DNA of 64,000 nt. Source: Bacteroidales bacterium (GTDB lineage: Bacteria > Bacteroidota > Bacteroidia > Bacteroidales > P3). Below the pieces are notes generated by a model, which saw only the letters and a list, made by a program, of their open reading frames with translations, was not told the DNA's origin and searched no databases. Made by a program: the position numbers and the translations under genes. Shown here piece by piece: positions 15,915 to 25,118 of the stretch. The first letter of the stretch is position 1. Every line of letters starts with the position of its first letter. The DNA lies in NCBI GenBank assembly GCA_017428115.1, contig JAFRRK010000097.1, forward strand, positions 1-64,000. The letters are read 5' to 3'.

Positions 15915-18116
15915 ATGTTTAAAAAAAATCTATCTAATTGGGGCATTCGTGCCCTGCGGCCAGTGAGCCGTGTGGTCGCTGTAGCGACGTTTTTCAGTTT
16001 ACCGTGTTCAACCCTCTTGGCGCAGAGTCAGGACACCACGCGCACGCTTGACGAGGTGCTCATCAAGGATTCACGAGCCAGTGAGCGGTCGCCCTTCACT
16101 ACGTCTAACCTCAATCGCCAGCAACTCGACGAAGTTAAGACCGAGGTGAGCATACCTTACATGCTCGAGTTGCAGCCCTCGGTGGTGGTGAGTGGCGAAA
16201 ATGGCAAAATGGGTGAGACCACCATGCGTATACGTGGTGTTGATGCCAGCCGCATCAATGTGAACATCAACGGTATCACCCTCAACGACCCTGAGAGTCA
16301 AGCCGTCTTTTGGTACAATGTGCCCAACCTTGCAGGCATGGCCCAGAGTTTGCAGATACAGCGCGGAGTGGGAGCCTCCAACGGCGGTGGCAACTCCTTT
16401 GGTGGCGCTATCAATTTACAGACACTCAACGCCCGCAGCAAGGCTTATGGGCAGGCCGACATAGCCCTCGGTTCGTGGAACACACGCGAGTATGGCATTT
16501 CTGCGGGCACGGGCATCAGACCCAGCGGCTTCTCGTTCGACATTGCCTACAACGGCCAGACCACCGATGGCTATGTGCGTAATGGTTTTGCCGACCAGCA
16601 GTCGCTCTTTGCCAGTGCCAGCCGCTATGGCCAACGCTCGCTGCTCAAGGCGGTAGCAATCATCGGCACCCAGCACACCGGCATCACCTGGAACGGTGAG
16701 GATGCCTCAGTGCTCGACCAGAACCCCACCTACAATAGTGCTGGCGAATACTACGACGATCTGGGCAACATCTATTACTACCCAAACGAGAGCGACAACT
16801 ACAACCAACGACGCTACCAACTTTACTATTCGCTGCTCTTGAACGACCGCTGGAGCCTCAAGGCTGTGGCCGACTTCACCCACGGCGACGGCTACTATGA
16901 GCAGTACAAGGCCGCGAAGAAATATTCTAAATACGGTCTCGACCGTAGTGGCAAGTCCGACTTTGTTATCCAGAAGAAGATGTGGAACAGTGCCTACACG
17001 GGCAACTTCTCGGCCAGCTATACCTCCAGTCGCCTCAATCTCACTTTCGGCGAGATGTTCCTCTATTTCGACGGCGACCATTGGGGCGAGCTGATATGGT
17101 GCAAGGATTCGGCAGGTTTTGATGCAAGTCCCTCAGAGTGGTATCGCTACAAGGGCAACAAGGTGGATGCCACCACCTATGCCAAGGCCGACTGGGATGC
17201 CACCTCCCGTCTCAACCTTTATGCCGACATGCAGCTGCGCCTTGTAGACTACAGTCTCAAAGGCTTGGCCGACGACCTCTTCGACATGGACTTCCATGCC
17301 CTCTACCCCTTCTTCAACCCCAAGGTGGGTGCCAACTATCAGCTTGACAACGGCCAGCGGCTCTATATGGTGGCCGGTATCGCACATCGCGAACCCACTC
17401 GTAGCGACATCAAGGATGCCATTGGCAACGCCGACACCGTCAAGGCCGAATCGATGTTAGACATAGAGCTGGGCTACCAGCTCAATCGCCAACGCTTTGC
17501 CTTCTCTGCGGGTGGCTATGCCATGCTTTACAAAGACCAGCTCACCCCCAGCGGCGACCTCAGCAGTAGCGGCTACAGCCTGATGGAGAATGTCGACAAG
17601 TCGTACCGTTTGGGCATTGAGCTGGTGGCAGGCTACCGCTTCACCCAGTGGCTGCGTGTTGATGCCAACCTCACCCTCAGCATGAACAAAATCATCAACT
17701 ACACCTACACCGACTTCGTCGAGGGCGACTCCATGCTGACCACTTATACTCGCAATACCGACCTCTCCTATTCGCCCAGTGTTATCGGGGCAGGCATAGT
17801 CACCTTCGAGCCGCTGACCGATTTCAAAATACAACTCACGGGCAAATACGTGGGCAGCCAGTATCTCGACAACACCTCGCGCGACTGCTACCGCCAGGAT
17901 GCCTACTTCCTGCTCAATCTCAAGATGGGCTACACCTGGCACTTGGTAGGGTCTCAAGAAGTCGAGGCACAGCTGGTGGTCAACAATCTGCTGGACCACC
18001 ACTATCGCATTGGTGCCTGGGCTGGCGACGACTATTGGGACGGCTATTACCACTATTCTGGATGGTATCAGCAGCCGGGCATCAACTGTCTGGCCCGTCT
18101 GAGCCTACGCTTCTAG
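15915..18116 (+). CDS. TonB-dependent receptor, probably for thiamine
   Basis: A 733-residue outer-membrane receptor. Signal peptide to about 35 (ends LLAQSQ), a TonB-box-like segment (TLDEVLIKDS), a plug domain (about 60-170, with TTMRIRGVDASRINVNINGITLND and GGGNSFGGAINLQT), then a 22-strand barrel ending LARLSLRF with the terminal Phe typical of outer-membrane barrels. The TPP riboswitch directly upstream indicates repression by TPP and uptake of thiamine or a precursor, as for OMPthi of Bacteroides. No pnuT or thiamine kinase follows; the next gene is convergent purD. Confidence 0.9.
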   Translation: MFKKNLSNWGIRALRPVSRVVAVATFFSLPCSTLLAQSQDTTRTLDEVLIKDSRASERSPFTTSNLNRQQLDEVKTEVSIPYMLELQPSVVVSGENGKMGETTMRIRGVDASRINVNINGITLNDPESQAVFWYNVPNLAGMAQSLQIQRGVGASNGGGNSFGGAINLQTLNARSKAYGQADIALGSWNTREYGISAGTGIRPSGFSFDIAYNGQTTDGYVRNGFADQQSLFASASRYGQRSLLKAVAIIGTQHTGITWNGEDASVLDQNPTYNSAGEYYDDLGNIYYYPNESDNYNQRRYQLYYSLLLNDRWSLKAVADFTHGDGYYEQYKAAKKYSKYGLDRSGKSDFVIQKKMWNSAYTGNFSASYTSSRLNLTFGEMFLYFDGDHWGELIWCKDSAGFDASPSEWYRYKGNKVDATTYAKADWDATSRLNLYADMQLRLVDYSLKGLADDLFDMDFHALYPFFNPKVGANYQLDNGQRLYMVAGIAHREPTRSDIKDAIGNADTVKAESMLDIELGYQLNRQRFAFSAGGYAMLYKDQLTPSGDLSSSGYSLMENVDKSYRLGIELVAGYRFTQWLRVDANLTLSMNKIINYTYTDFVEGDSMLTTYTRNTDLSYSPSVIGAGIVTFEPLTDFKIQLTGKYVGSQYLDNTSRDCYRQDAYFLLNLKMGYTWHLVGSQEVEAQLVVNNLLDHHYRIGAWAGDDYWDGYYHYSGWYQQPGINCLARLSLRF

Positions 18117-18120
18117 CTCT

Positions 18121-18207
18121 AATTGAGAACTGTAAAATGAGAATTGAGAGTTTAGACGTCTCCCGTCTAACTCTCAATTCTCTTTTATTAAAACTCTCAA
18201 TTATTAA
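18121..18207. terminator. Long hairpin between convergent receptor and purD
   Basis: A 19-bp stem with one bulged T: GAGAATTGAGAG... (18139-18158) pairs with 18164-18182 around a 5-nt loop and is followed by TTTTATT. Further AACTCTCAATTATTAATTCTC sequence follows. It probably terminates both genes. The AATTGAGA wording relates it to the repeat after rny. Confidence 0.7.
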
Positions 18208-19550
18208 TTCTCGCCTTTCGCAACAATCATCTTCAGCAAATCCTGGCCGATGTCGCGACGATAGTATATGCCCTGCCATGTAATCTTGGCCATCTCTTGA
18301 TACGATCTTAGCAGAGCTTCGGGCATGCTGTCAGCAAGCGTGGTCACACATAGCACACGCCCCCCATTAGTCAGCATTTGGCCGTCGTTACCTATACGTG
18401 TGCCGGCATGAAACACCATGCTCCCCTCTACCTGGTCGATGCCCGTTATGGGGTGCCCCTTCTCATAGGACCCTGGGTATCCTCCTGCCACCGCCATCAC
18501 ACACGCTGCGGTGCGGGGGTCTATCTCCAGCGTGGTTTGCTGCAGGTTGCCACGCCACACCCGCTCCAGTAGGTCCACCATGTCGCTCTTGATTCGTGGA
18601 AAAACGCTCTCCGTTTCTGGGTCGCCCATACGCACATTATATTCTATCACATAGGGGTCTAGCTCGCCCGTGGCTTCATTGGTCACCGCCATCAGTCCTA
18701 CAAAGATAAACCCTTTATAGGGAGTGCCCTCTTGATAGAGCCCCTTCACCGTGGGAACTACTATGCGCTCCTCCACCTTCTTCATAAACTGTTTGTCGGC
18801 AAAATGCACAGGACTCACTGAGCCCATGCCACCTGTATTCAGCCCCGTGTCACCCTCGCCTATGCGCTTATAGTCCTTGGCCGTAGGCAGTATTTTATAG
18901 TGCTTTCCGTCCGACAATACGAACACGCTCAGCTCTATACCGTCCAGATACTCCTCTACGACCACCTTTGCCGAAGCCTCGCCAAACTTGGCATCCTTCA
19001 GCATTGCAGTCAGTTCCCGTTCTGCCTCTTCGAGGGTGGGCAGTATCAGCACCCCCTTGCCTGCTGCCAGTCCGTCAGCTTTCAGCACATAGGGGGGCTT
19101 CAGCGTGTGCAGGAAGGCAATGCCCTTTTTGAGCGAGGCGGTGGTAAACGTGCGATAGGCGGCTGTGGGGATGTTGTGCCGCTGCATAAAGGCCTTGGCG
19201 TAGTCCTTGCTGCCCTCCAGCTGTGCGCACACCTTCGACGGGCCTATCACCATCACCTTGCGCAGCGACGGCTGCGACTCAAAATAGTCTCTAATACCTG
19301 CCACTAGTGGCGCCTCGGGTCCTACCACCACCATATTGATGTTGTTGGCCACGCAGAAATCCTTTATCGCCGGAAAATCAGTGGGCGATATCGCCACATT
19401 GGTGACAGCCGACTTGTTGGAAGAGAGTTTTAGTAAGGCAGTGCCCGCATTGCCGGGAGCGACAAACAGCTGGCTGCATTGTTTGCTGGCTGCTATGCTG
19501 CAGGCTATTGCGTGTTCGCGTCCGCCCGAGCCCAAGAGAAGAACGTTCAT
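18204..19550 (-). CDS. purD: Phosphoribosylamine--glycine ligase (GARS)
   Basis: A 448-residue cytoplasmic ATP-grasp enzyme of purine synthesis, making glycinamide ribonucleotide from phosphoribosylamine, glycine and ATP. N-terminal VLLLGSGGREHAIA (1-17) is the PurD signature. Then come VVVGPEAPLVAGI, the ATP-grasp loop LKADGLAAGKGV and the family motif YNVRMGDPETE near 320. Length (about 430) is normal. It is monocistronic, convergent with the receptor gene. Confidence 0.95.
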   Translation of the reverse strand: MNVLLLGSGGREHAIACSIAASKQCSQLFVAPGNAGTALLKLSSNKSAVTNVAISPTDFPAIKDFCVANNINMVVVGPEAPLVAGIRDYFESQPSLRKVMVIGPSKVCAQLEGSKDYAKAFMQRHNIPTAAYRTFTTASLKKGIAFLHTLKPPYVLKADGLAAGKGVLILPTLEEAERELTAMLKDAKFGEASAKVVVEEYLDGIELSVFVLSDGKHYKILPTAKDYKRIGEGDTGLNTGGMGSVSPVHFADKQFMKKVEERIVVPTVKGLYQEGTPYKGFIFVGLMAVTNEATGELDPYVIEYNVRMGDPETESVFPRIKSDMVDLLERVWRGNLQQTTLEIDPRTAACVMAVAGGYPGSYEKGHPITGIDQVEGSMVFHAGTRIGNDGQMLTNGGRVLCVTTLADSMPEALLRSYQEMAKITWQGIYYRRDIGQDLLKMIVAKGEN

Positions 19551-19575
19551 ACAAGTATCATATTAAAAATAATCT

Positions 19576-19584
19576 GCAAAATTA
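19576..19584 (-). promoter_or_regulatory. -7 element for purD
   Basis: On the minus strand TAATTTTGC, 26 bp upstream of the purD ATG, preceded by a T-run. Fits the Bacteroidetes consensus. Confidence 0.6.
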
Positions 19585-19659
19585 CGAAAAAAAAACGACA
19601 TACTGGAAAAAGATTGTTTGATTAGCGGTCAGGGGTCAGGGCAAACGACGCATATTTCT

Positions 19660-19862
19660 TGTATCTCCAATCACACGCCCTGCTTTCGCCATGCCTTCGT
19701 TGTGCCTTCGTTTCCAGCGTCGAAAACAGGGCGAAGGCAGGAACAAGGCAGACAGCCTCCACCACTAAGCAACCCACCTAAGGCACGGGAAGAAGGTGAC
19801 AAAAGCGTAGGACTAATAATTGGCTCGGGGTGCAGGCCTGTTTTTAACTTGTCAATCTTTAG
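19660..19862. repeat. Dispersed repeat, partial copy B
   Basis: The right end (AAAAGCGTAG... TTTTTAACTTGTCAATCTTTAG, up to 19862) matches the ends of copies A (about 2990-3059) and C (42155-42230, inverted). The middle carries the hairpin-forming CCTTCGT.GTGCCTTCG block also seen in A and C. The left end cannot be defined. The rest of the 19551-19995 gap holds the purD promoter and no gene. Confidence 0.65.
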
Positions 19863-19995
19863 TTTTTTTTATTTAAGATGTGTTTTAAAAATTCTGTATT
19901 CATGTCGTTGTGTTCTCCGTATCGCTTTTGCTCCACTATCGCAAGTCCACCGGACTTGCTTCATCTTCGAGACGCATTCTCGCTGAGATTTCATC

Positions 19996-21356
19996 ATGCT
20001 CACCACCAGTGGTGAGGGCGACTACTATCGCGCCATCTATCCCGCCTCAATTGCCAGAAGCAGCTAAACCATCCATCTGACAGGTATTCAGGAGTACGAC
20101 GGCAGTCGCCTCGATGCGCCCATGTATGCCTACTCCACTAGCGAAAAACTGGCATTCCGCAACCTCTGCGGTGTTTTTAAGATTACCTGCTCTGCCAACA
20201 ATCCTATCATCAGCATCGTGCTGACGGCCGACCAGCCTCTGGCAGGTGACTTTGAGCTGGGATTCAGCGATGCTGCCCACACCCAACCCACTATGACCCT
20301 CGTCAACAACGGTAATGCTAGTAACACGATTGTCCTCTCCTGTAACGAGGCTGTTAATTGTAGTGGCGCCAATGGCGGCACATTCTACATGTATCTGCCC
20401 TATGGCAGCTACACAAACATGACTCTTGAAGAGTGGGACAACAATGGCAACAGCTGCACTAAGAGCCTTGCCGCTGCCACCATTGCACGCAACACATTCT
20501 ACACCGTACCCTGAACATTACTTTCGAAGACACCAATGCGTTGCCCTCATGCTCGCTAATAGGCCTCTTCACTGTTGATAATAGTGGAAAGACGGTGAGC
20601 TTCTCGCCCGGTAACCTGCAGTACAATATTGCTACACAGACTTGGCGTTTTGCCGAGCACCAGTGGGACTTTGTCGGAGATGAGACTGCCGGAAATGTCT
20701 ACTTTGGTAGTGATAAATGCCACAACATCGTAAACACCACCAGTGGCTATACGGGTTGGATTGACCTCTTCGGATGGGGCACTGGCCAATATCCGTTGAG
20801 TATGAGATTTAATGACACCTATGGCACCTCCGCCGACTGGGGTATTAATGCCATCGTTAACGGCTGCGAAGAGGACGGTATCGGCTTGTGGAGTGTGCTT
20901 TCTGTCCATGAGTACCAGTATCTGATTACTGGTCGCGACAATGCCTCCTCACTTTATGACAAAGGTGTAGTGCATAGCGTGAACGGCCTTATACTCCTTC
21001 CCGACAACTGGTCCATGCCCGAAGGGGTAAGCATCAGCACTTTTACAACAGGGCAGTCGGTAGCCGGCTTCCCCAACACTATTACTGATGATGACTGGGA
21101 GCTGATGGAGAGTGCCGGGGCTGTCTTTTTCCCCATGTGCGGTATGAGGAATTTGAATTCTAATCTTTATGGTGCAGGATCCAGGGGCTATTATTGGTCC
21201 TCGACTTCAGAGTCATGGGGGGCGAGCAGATTTTTTATAAGTGGCGATGCTGCAACCGCTAGTCAAGCAAGTATATATGCAAATGTTAATGGTTCATCCA
21301 ATAAGGCTATGGGATGTGGTGTTCGTATGGTGCACGTTGTTGATGTAGCCAAATAA
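19996..21356 (+). pseudogene. Broken paralogue of the fimbrillin/FISUMP lipoprotein
   Basis: Homologous to the gene at 293-1858 but lacking signal peptide and N-terminus. The reading frame has a TAA about 24 codons in (near 20066). It then runs through 20514, where it shifts by one base into the frame of 20541-21356. The two frames join to give FYTV-TLNITF, aligned with ITTITLTSSDLNF of the intact copy. The C-terminal domain (GLFTVDNSGKTVSFSPGNLQ... GYYWSSTSES...) is otherwise intact. A programmed event is unlikely given the stop and missing N-terminus. Confidence 0.8.
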
Positions 21357-21503
21357 CCCTTATTGCAAGCAATCTCATCTGTAGGCGGCATAGCTGTCTG
21401 GCAGATTAGGGTGGAAGGCTCCGGCAGTATTGTCGGGGCTTTCCCTTTTTTAAGTCTGGCAGTGGGTTTTATTATAAATATATAAAGTATAAATATTTGT
21501 CTT

Positions 21504-22673
21504 TTAGAAACCGATGAGTACTCCAATTTCGTGTAGCGACTGGTGTGGATAGAGTGGCAGCAGGTTGGCAGTGAGGCTGATGTGGCGGGCTATGCTTCGT
21601 GGCATAACGATGCCGACACCCACGGTCAGTTTCCAGGGATTGGGTGTGATGATGCCGCGCGTTTGTGTAGTGGCGATGTTGCGGGCTGGGGTGAGGCTCA
21701 ATTGCCAGCTCGTCTTGTCTTGACCGTGGGGAAAGATGTCGAAGGTAAGGGGTATTCCGGCATAGAGGCTAAGGGTGTGGGAGTTGATAATCTCGTTGGT
21801 AGTATTGGTTATGGGGGCTGAGTTGTACGTCATACACATCCAGTCTTCTGATGCTTCTGAATACAGGATAGAAGTACTATGTATTTCCATCTCTTCCTGC
21901 TGTGCGTAACCGCTGAGGTTCACCCCAATGTTCAGTCGACTGCGACTGTTGGAGGCAATGGTATAGTCCACGCCTACATTTGCCTGTATGGTGCCGGAGG
22001 GAGTAAAGTGAATGGTGGCGTTCTCCCCCGGGTTGAATCCGTTTATCCCGTCAATAGAGGTCAAATTGGGATTTTGGTTGCCTAGTGAGGTGTTGCTCGT
22101 GGTGAACGCGCCAAGTGCCATGCTGAAACGAAGTCTACGGGTATCCTTATGGATAGCTGGAGGGTTTGTGGGTTGCTGGCTAGTCTGAAGGTCTATCTCG
22201 GGTTGCGGCTGTGGTTTTTGGGCAGGGATATAAGCTGTGGGCGAGTGTGGGGCAGAAGGTGTGGGCGGGTCAGTCTCGTTGTCTGGGGAAAGGGGTGCGC
22301 GATTGTCGGCTGTGCTATTCTCAGGTATGGTGTCGATATAGCTGGGAATTTGCCTTTCGAGTTGGCGTTGAGTGGGTGTTGCTTTGGATGTGGGTATGGA
22401 GGCTCTGTTGACGCTAGTAGCAACAGGCATGGCAGGGTCGGGCATGGCGATGTCCTTATGCATTTCGGCTGTAAGTGTTTGCGGGGTGGTTTGCGGTTGG
22501 AGCCGGTAGAATATCGTCCCTCCTATCAGTATGGCCACTACCACACATGCCGCCGTGGTGCGACGGCGACCCTGCTGCCGGGCCATGCGGCGCACGGCCT
22601 CTGTTGCCTGAAACTGTTGGCGCTGGTCTTCGCCATATTGTTGTAGCAGTTCTTCTATATCGTTAGGTTTCAT
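21504..22673 (-). CDS. Dual-membrane-spanning anti-sigma-like protein (Dma-type)
   Basis: A 389-residue protein of three parts. A cytoplasmic N-terminus of about 38 residues (DIEELLQQYGEDQRQQFQATEAVRR) is the likely sigma-binding part. One inner-membrane helix follows (TTAACVVVAILIGGTIFY, about 39-57). A Pro/Thr/Gln-rich disordered linker spans about 60-185. A beta-rich C-terminus of about 200 residues (RLRFSMALGAF... NVGVDYTIAS... EIGVLIGF) looks like a small outer-membrane barrel with terminal Phe. This matches the dual membrane-spanning anti-sigma (Dma) family of Bacteroides. Its ATG overlaps the sigma stop (ATGA), so the two are coupled. Confidence 0.78.
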   Translation of the reverse strand: MKPNDIEELLQQYGEDQRQQFQATEAVRRMARQQGRRRTTAACVVVAILIGGTIFYRLQPQTTPQTLTAEMHKDIAMPDPAMPVATSVNRASIPTSKATPTQRQLERQIPSYIDTIPENSTADNRAPLSPDNETDPPTPSAPHSPTAYIPAQKPQPQPEIDLQTSQQPTNPPAIHKDTRRLRFSMALGAFTTSNTSLGNQNPNLTSIDGINGFNPGENATIHFTPSGTIQANVGVDYTIASNSRSRLNIGVNLSGYAQQEEMEIHSTSILYSEASEDWMCMTYNSAPITNTTNEIINSHTLSLYAGIPLTFDIFPHGQDKTSWQLSLTPARNIATTQTRGIITPNPWKLTVGVGIVMPRSIARHISLTANLLPLYPHQSLHEIGVLIGF

Positions 22674-23254
22674 ATCTCTGATATATCATCTTTTTCATCC
22701 AATTGTTTTCGCAATGTGTCGTAGATGCGGCTCATAGTGGTGTTCACATTGATTTCGGTGAGACCTGTCAGCTGGGCTATTTCGCGGCTGCTGCGTTGCT
22801 CTACGTACTTCATCCTTATCAGTCGCTGGTGTTTTTCTGGAAGTGCGGCAATGGCTTGTTCTAGTTGTTGGTAGCGTTCCTCTTTCGCCACAGCCTCACT
22901 CTCCGAGGGTTGGTAGTCGGCTGTCTCGTCAGGGTCGGCAGCCAACGTGTTGCGGCTGCGTTGGTGACGCAAGGTATCGATGCACTCGTTGCGCAAGGCA
23001 TTCATGCTAAACCCCTGCGGGTTATTAGTCAAGTCCAATCGCCACCGGCGGTGCCATAGGCGTGTCAGTGTCTCCTGCACAACATCGGCAGCTAGGTCGT
23101 CGTCGTGTAGTATCTGCACCGCCATGCGTCGCATGAGGGGTTGCAATGAGATGATGTCGCGTATGAACTGTTCGGTAGTGATGGTGTTGGCGGGTGTTAA
23201 GGGTGTGAAGAGATTGCCTGGGTGAGGTAGCTTCTTGCAGACCGGGCCTTTCAA
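22670..23254 (-). CDS. ECF sigma factor of the Dma-like pair
   Basis: A 194-residue sigma-70 family protein. Region 2 (about 35-105) contains DDDLAADVVQETLTRLWHRRW. Region 4 (about 135-190) contains LPEKHQRLIRMKYVEQRSSREIAQLTGLTEINVNTTMSRIYDTLRKQL. Only TTG (23252-23254) fits as the start close to the upstream gene; no ATG precedes region 2. It lies 6 bp after the lipoprotein gene at 23261 and overlaps the anti-sigma-like gene by 4 bp. It probably directs RNA polymerase to envelope-stress or vesiculation-type genes by analogy to Bacteroides Das/Dma pairs. Confidence 0.85.
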   Translation of the reverse strand: MKGPVCKKLPHPGNLFTPLTPANTITTEQFIRDIISLQPLMRRMAVQILHDDDLAADVVQETLTRLWHRRWRLDLTNNPQGFSMNALRNECIDTLRHQRSRNTLAADPDETADYQPSESEAVAKEERYQQLEQAIAALPEKHQRLIRMKYVEQRSSREIAQLTGLTEINVNTTMSRIYDTLRKQLDEKDDISEI

Positions 23255-23260
23255 TGTATC

Positions 23261-23716
23261 TCAATACACTGCGCAGTCGAGGATGAGATTGCATTCGGTG
23301 GTTTTGTCGGCCGTCACAATCACGGGACAGATGCCTCCTTCGTCGTCGACAGATGTGATTTGGCACTTGTCGCCCTCCATTAGTACCACTGAGTATTGTC
23401 CTGGTGGGAGCGACAGTTGGTAGCGCCCTTTGCTGTCGGAGTTGGTGGAGGCAACCAGGGTTTTGGAAATCTGTTCTGGTGAGTAGTCGGCATGGAGATA
23501 GCCGCCGATGTCGTCGAGAGTGAAGTATTCATAGGCGCGAACTTCGCATGCCAAAGGTTTTTCTCCGCCGTTGGTGCTGCCGGGCATCCAATCGCCGTAG
23601 CGTACTTTCACTGTGCCGTAGATACCTTCGGTGATGGTGACTTTCTCGCACGAGGTGGCGAGCAATATGGCCAGCGCGGCCATCGTAAGGGCTGAGACTA
23701 TTCGTTTAAGTTCCAT
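23261..23716 (-). CDS. Lipoprotein with carboxypeptidase-regulatory-like fold
   Basis: A 151-residue lipoprotein. The signal ends in LLATSC (Cys about 23). The rest looks like a single beta-sandwich of the carboxypeptidase-regulatory type: GIYGTVKVRYGDW near the start, then STNSDSKGRYQLSLPPGQYSVVLMEG, the classic strand-turn-strand wording. Such domains often act as structural spacers in cell-surface proteins. Its 5' end overlaps the stop region of the upstream DUF4595-like gene by 19 bp, and it is part of the operon that ends with the sigma/anti-sigma pair. Confidence 0.7.
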   Translation of the reverse strand: MELKRIVSALTMAALAILLATSCEKVTITEGIYGTVKVRYGDWMPGSTNGGEKPLACEVRAYEYFTLDDIGGYLHADYSPEQISKTLVASTNSDSKGRYQLSLPPGQYSVVLMEGDKCQITSVDDEGGICPVIVTADKTTECNLILDCAVY

Positions 23717-24651
23717 GAGTCGTATGTGATGGTTGATTTAGTGGTGATTTCGGTCCAGTACATGGTGGGTGTGACGGTGGTGATTTGGCTGGGGAGGCCG
23801 TTGGGCAGGTAGCGGTAGTCGATGCTGCTGTGTTGTATGTAGGTGGTGTCGTTCCGACTGTCGTAGTTGTAGTAGGTCTTGCGCACCAGGTTGTTGCGGC
23901 ATAAGTTGTTGGGGTTGTCGATAAAGCCGTCGCGGCTGATGAGGTCGGCAGGGAAGTAGCCTTGGAAGGGGTTGGGGTTGTTGTCGTAGGCGTATTCGAT
24001 GTGCGACATGCCTGTCATGTACCATGCCATCGAGTCGGCGGTGGCGCGGACTAGGTTGCCGTTCTCCCACTCCAGCGTCCACTGTTGCCTGATAGTGTCG
24101 GTGTTCCAAAAAGAGCTCTGCCTCTGCCAGTCCTGCAGCGGGTGGGTGAAGACGATAGAGTAGGGTTGGCGTTCGTTGCCGCGATAAAGGAAGTCGGTGG
24201 TGTAGTTCCTATTACCCTGCCCGAAGCGGAAGCTGATTTGGCTCAGCCGTCCGCCAGTGTAGTGGAAATGATAGGTGCGCAAGGGAATTCTGTTGCCCCC
24301 CTCGATGTGGTGCTGCACGCTGTCCAGCCGACCGTTGGAGTTGTAGAAGTAGCGGTCGTAAATATTCATTGGCTCGTTGCTGAAGCGGTAATAATTGCCC
24401 TCAATGTCGAAGTCGACCTGTGCCAGCCGGTGGTTGGAGGTCCAGCTCCATCGGTCGGTGAAGGTCAGGGAGTCAATACTTGCCTCCACCCCCACCTCAT
24501 GCAAGTCGTGGCGTATACTAGCGATGGGGGCCTGCGGCACATAATAGCCGCCGAAGGCATCTTGGTTGACGGGACGGATGTCGTCATCGGGCTGGCAGGC
24601 TGCCACGGTGAGCAGCAGGGCCGACAAGAAAAGTGTGTTTATTCGTCTCAT
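23698..24651 (-). CDS. DUF4595-like lipoprotein
   Basis: A 317-residue lipoprotein with lipobox TVAAC (Cys about 19). The body is made of repeated beta-hairpin units with Tyr/Asn-rich turns (YYNSNGRLDSVQHHIEGG, FHYTGGRLSQISFRFG, IEYAYDNNPNPFQGY, YNYDSRNDTTY), resembling RHS/YD-like or DUF4595 beta proteins found on Bacteroidetes surfaces. Function unknown. It overlaps the next gene by 19 bp and follows the preceding one by 2 bp, so all are co-transcribed with the ECF sigma factor. Confidence 0.65.
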   Translation of the reverse strand: MRRINTLFLSALLLTVAACQPDDDIRPVNQDAFGGYYVPQAPIASIRHDLHEVGVEASIDSLTFTDRWSWTSNHRLAQVDFDIEGNYYRFSNEPMNIYDRYFYNSNGRLDSVQHHIEGGNRIPLRTYHFHYTGGRLSQISFRFGQGNRNYTTDFLYRGNERQPYSIVFTHPLQDWQRQSSFWNTDTIRQQWTLEWENGNLVRATADSMAWYMTGMSHIEYAYDNNPNPFQGYFPADLISRDGFIDNPNNLCRNNLVRKTYYNYDSRNDTTYIQHSSIDYRYLPNGLPSQITTVTPTMYWTEITTKSTITYDSWNLNE

Positions 24652-24653
24652 GG

Positions 24654-25115
24654 TTAATTGTTAAAATGGTGTTGATATACAATTCTTTGTTGAGGTTGTC
24701 CGCAGTAGCTGGCCACATCTTTGATAACTAGGGTGAACCCGCCTGTAGGCAGGTCAACAATCTGAAACGAGTTGTTGTAGAGGCATAGGCAGTCCACCTG
24801 TCCCTGCACGCCCACGTCCTCTGTCACCATGATGGTGTCGCCCACTATCTCCATAGTGGTGACGATGTTCTCACCCGACCCACAATCGAGCATCATATTG
24901 TAGTGCGTCACCGATAGGGTGCCGCCCGCAATCGTCACATTTATCGAGTCGGTGTTCATATCCTTGGCTGCCAGTGCGTCGGTCTTCATCAGGCAGCCGC
25001 TGGTGGTGATATTGTCCAGATGGGTGTCGGCGCCAGTCCCTTCCATATCTTTTTTGCTACAGCCCAAGGCGTTGAGCAGCAGTGCCGACAGGAGTAATAG
25101 TTTGATGTGTCTCAT
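24654..25115 (-). CDS. Small lipoprotein, paralogue of the adjacent gene
   Basis: A 153-residue lipoprotein with lipobox LNALGC (Cys about 19). It shares with the upstream neighbour the order DMNTDSI..., SVTHYNMMLDCGSGENIVTT, GDTIMVTEDVG and CLCLYNN, then FTLVIKDV and a C-terminal IVYQ-H. Three Cys (DCG and CLC) are conserved between the two, so a disulfide or metal site is possible. It is separated from its paralogue by only 3 bp, indicating a tandem duplication. Family not recognised. Confidence 0.65.
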   Translation of the reverse strand: MRHIKLLLLSALLLNALGCSKKDMEGTGADTHLDNITTSGCLMKTDALAAKDMNTDSINVTIAGGTLSVTHYNMMLDCGSGENIVTTMEIVGDTIMVTEDVGVQGQVDCLCLYNNSFQIVDLPTGGFTLVIKDVASYCGQPQQRIVYQHHFNN

Positions 25116-25118
25116 GGC

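Noticed and set aside
20514..20541. Possible programmed frameshift in the second FISUMP-like gene
   Set aside because: There is no slippery heptamer or downstream structure evident, the N-terminus is missing and there is also an in-frame TAA, so a pseudogene is simpler.
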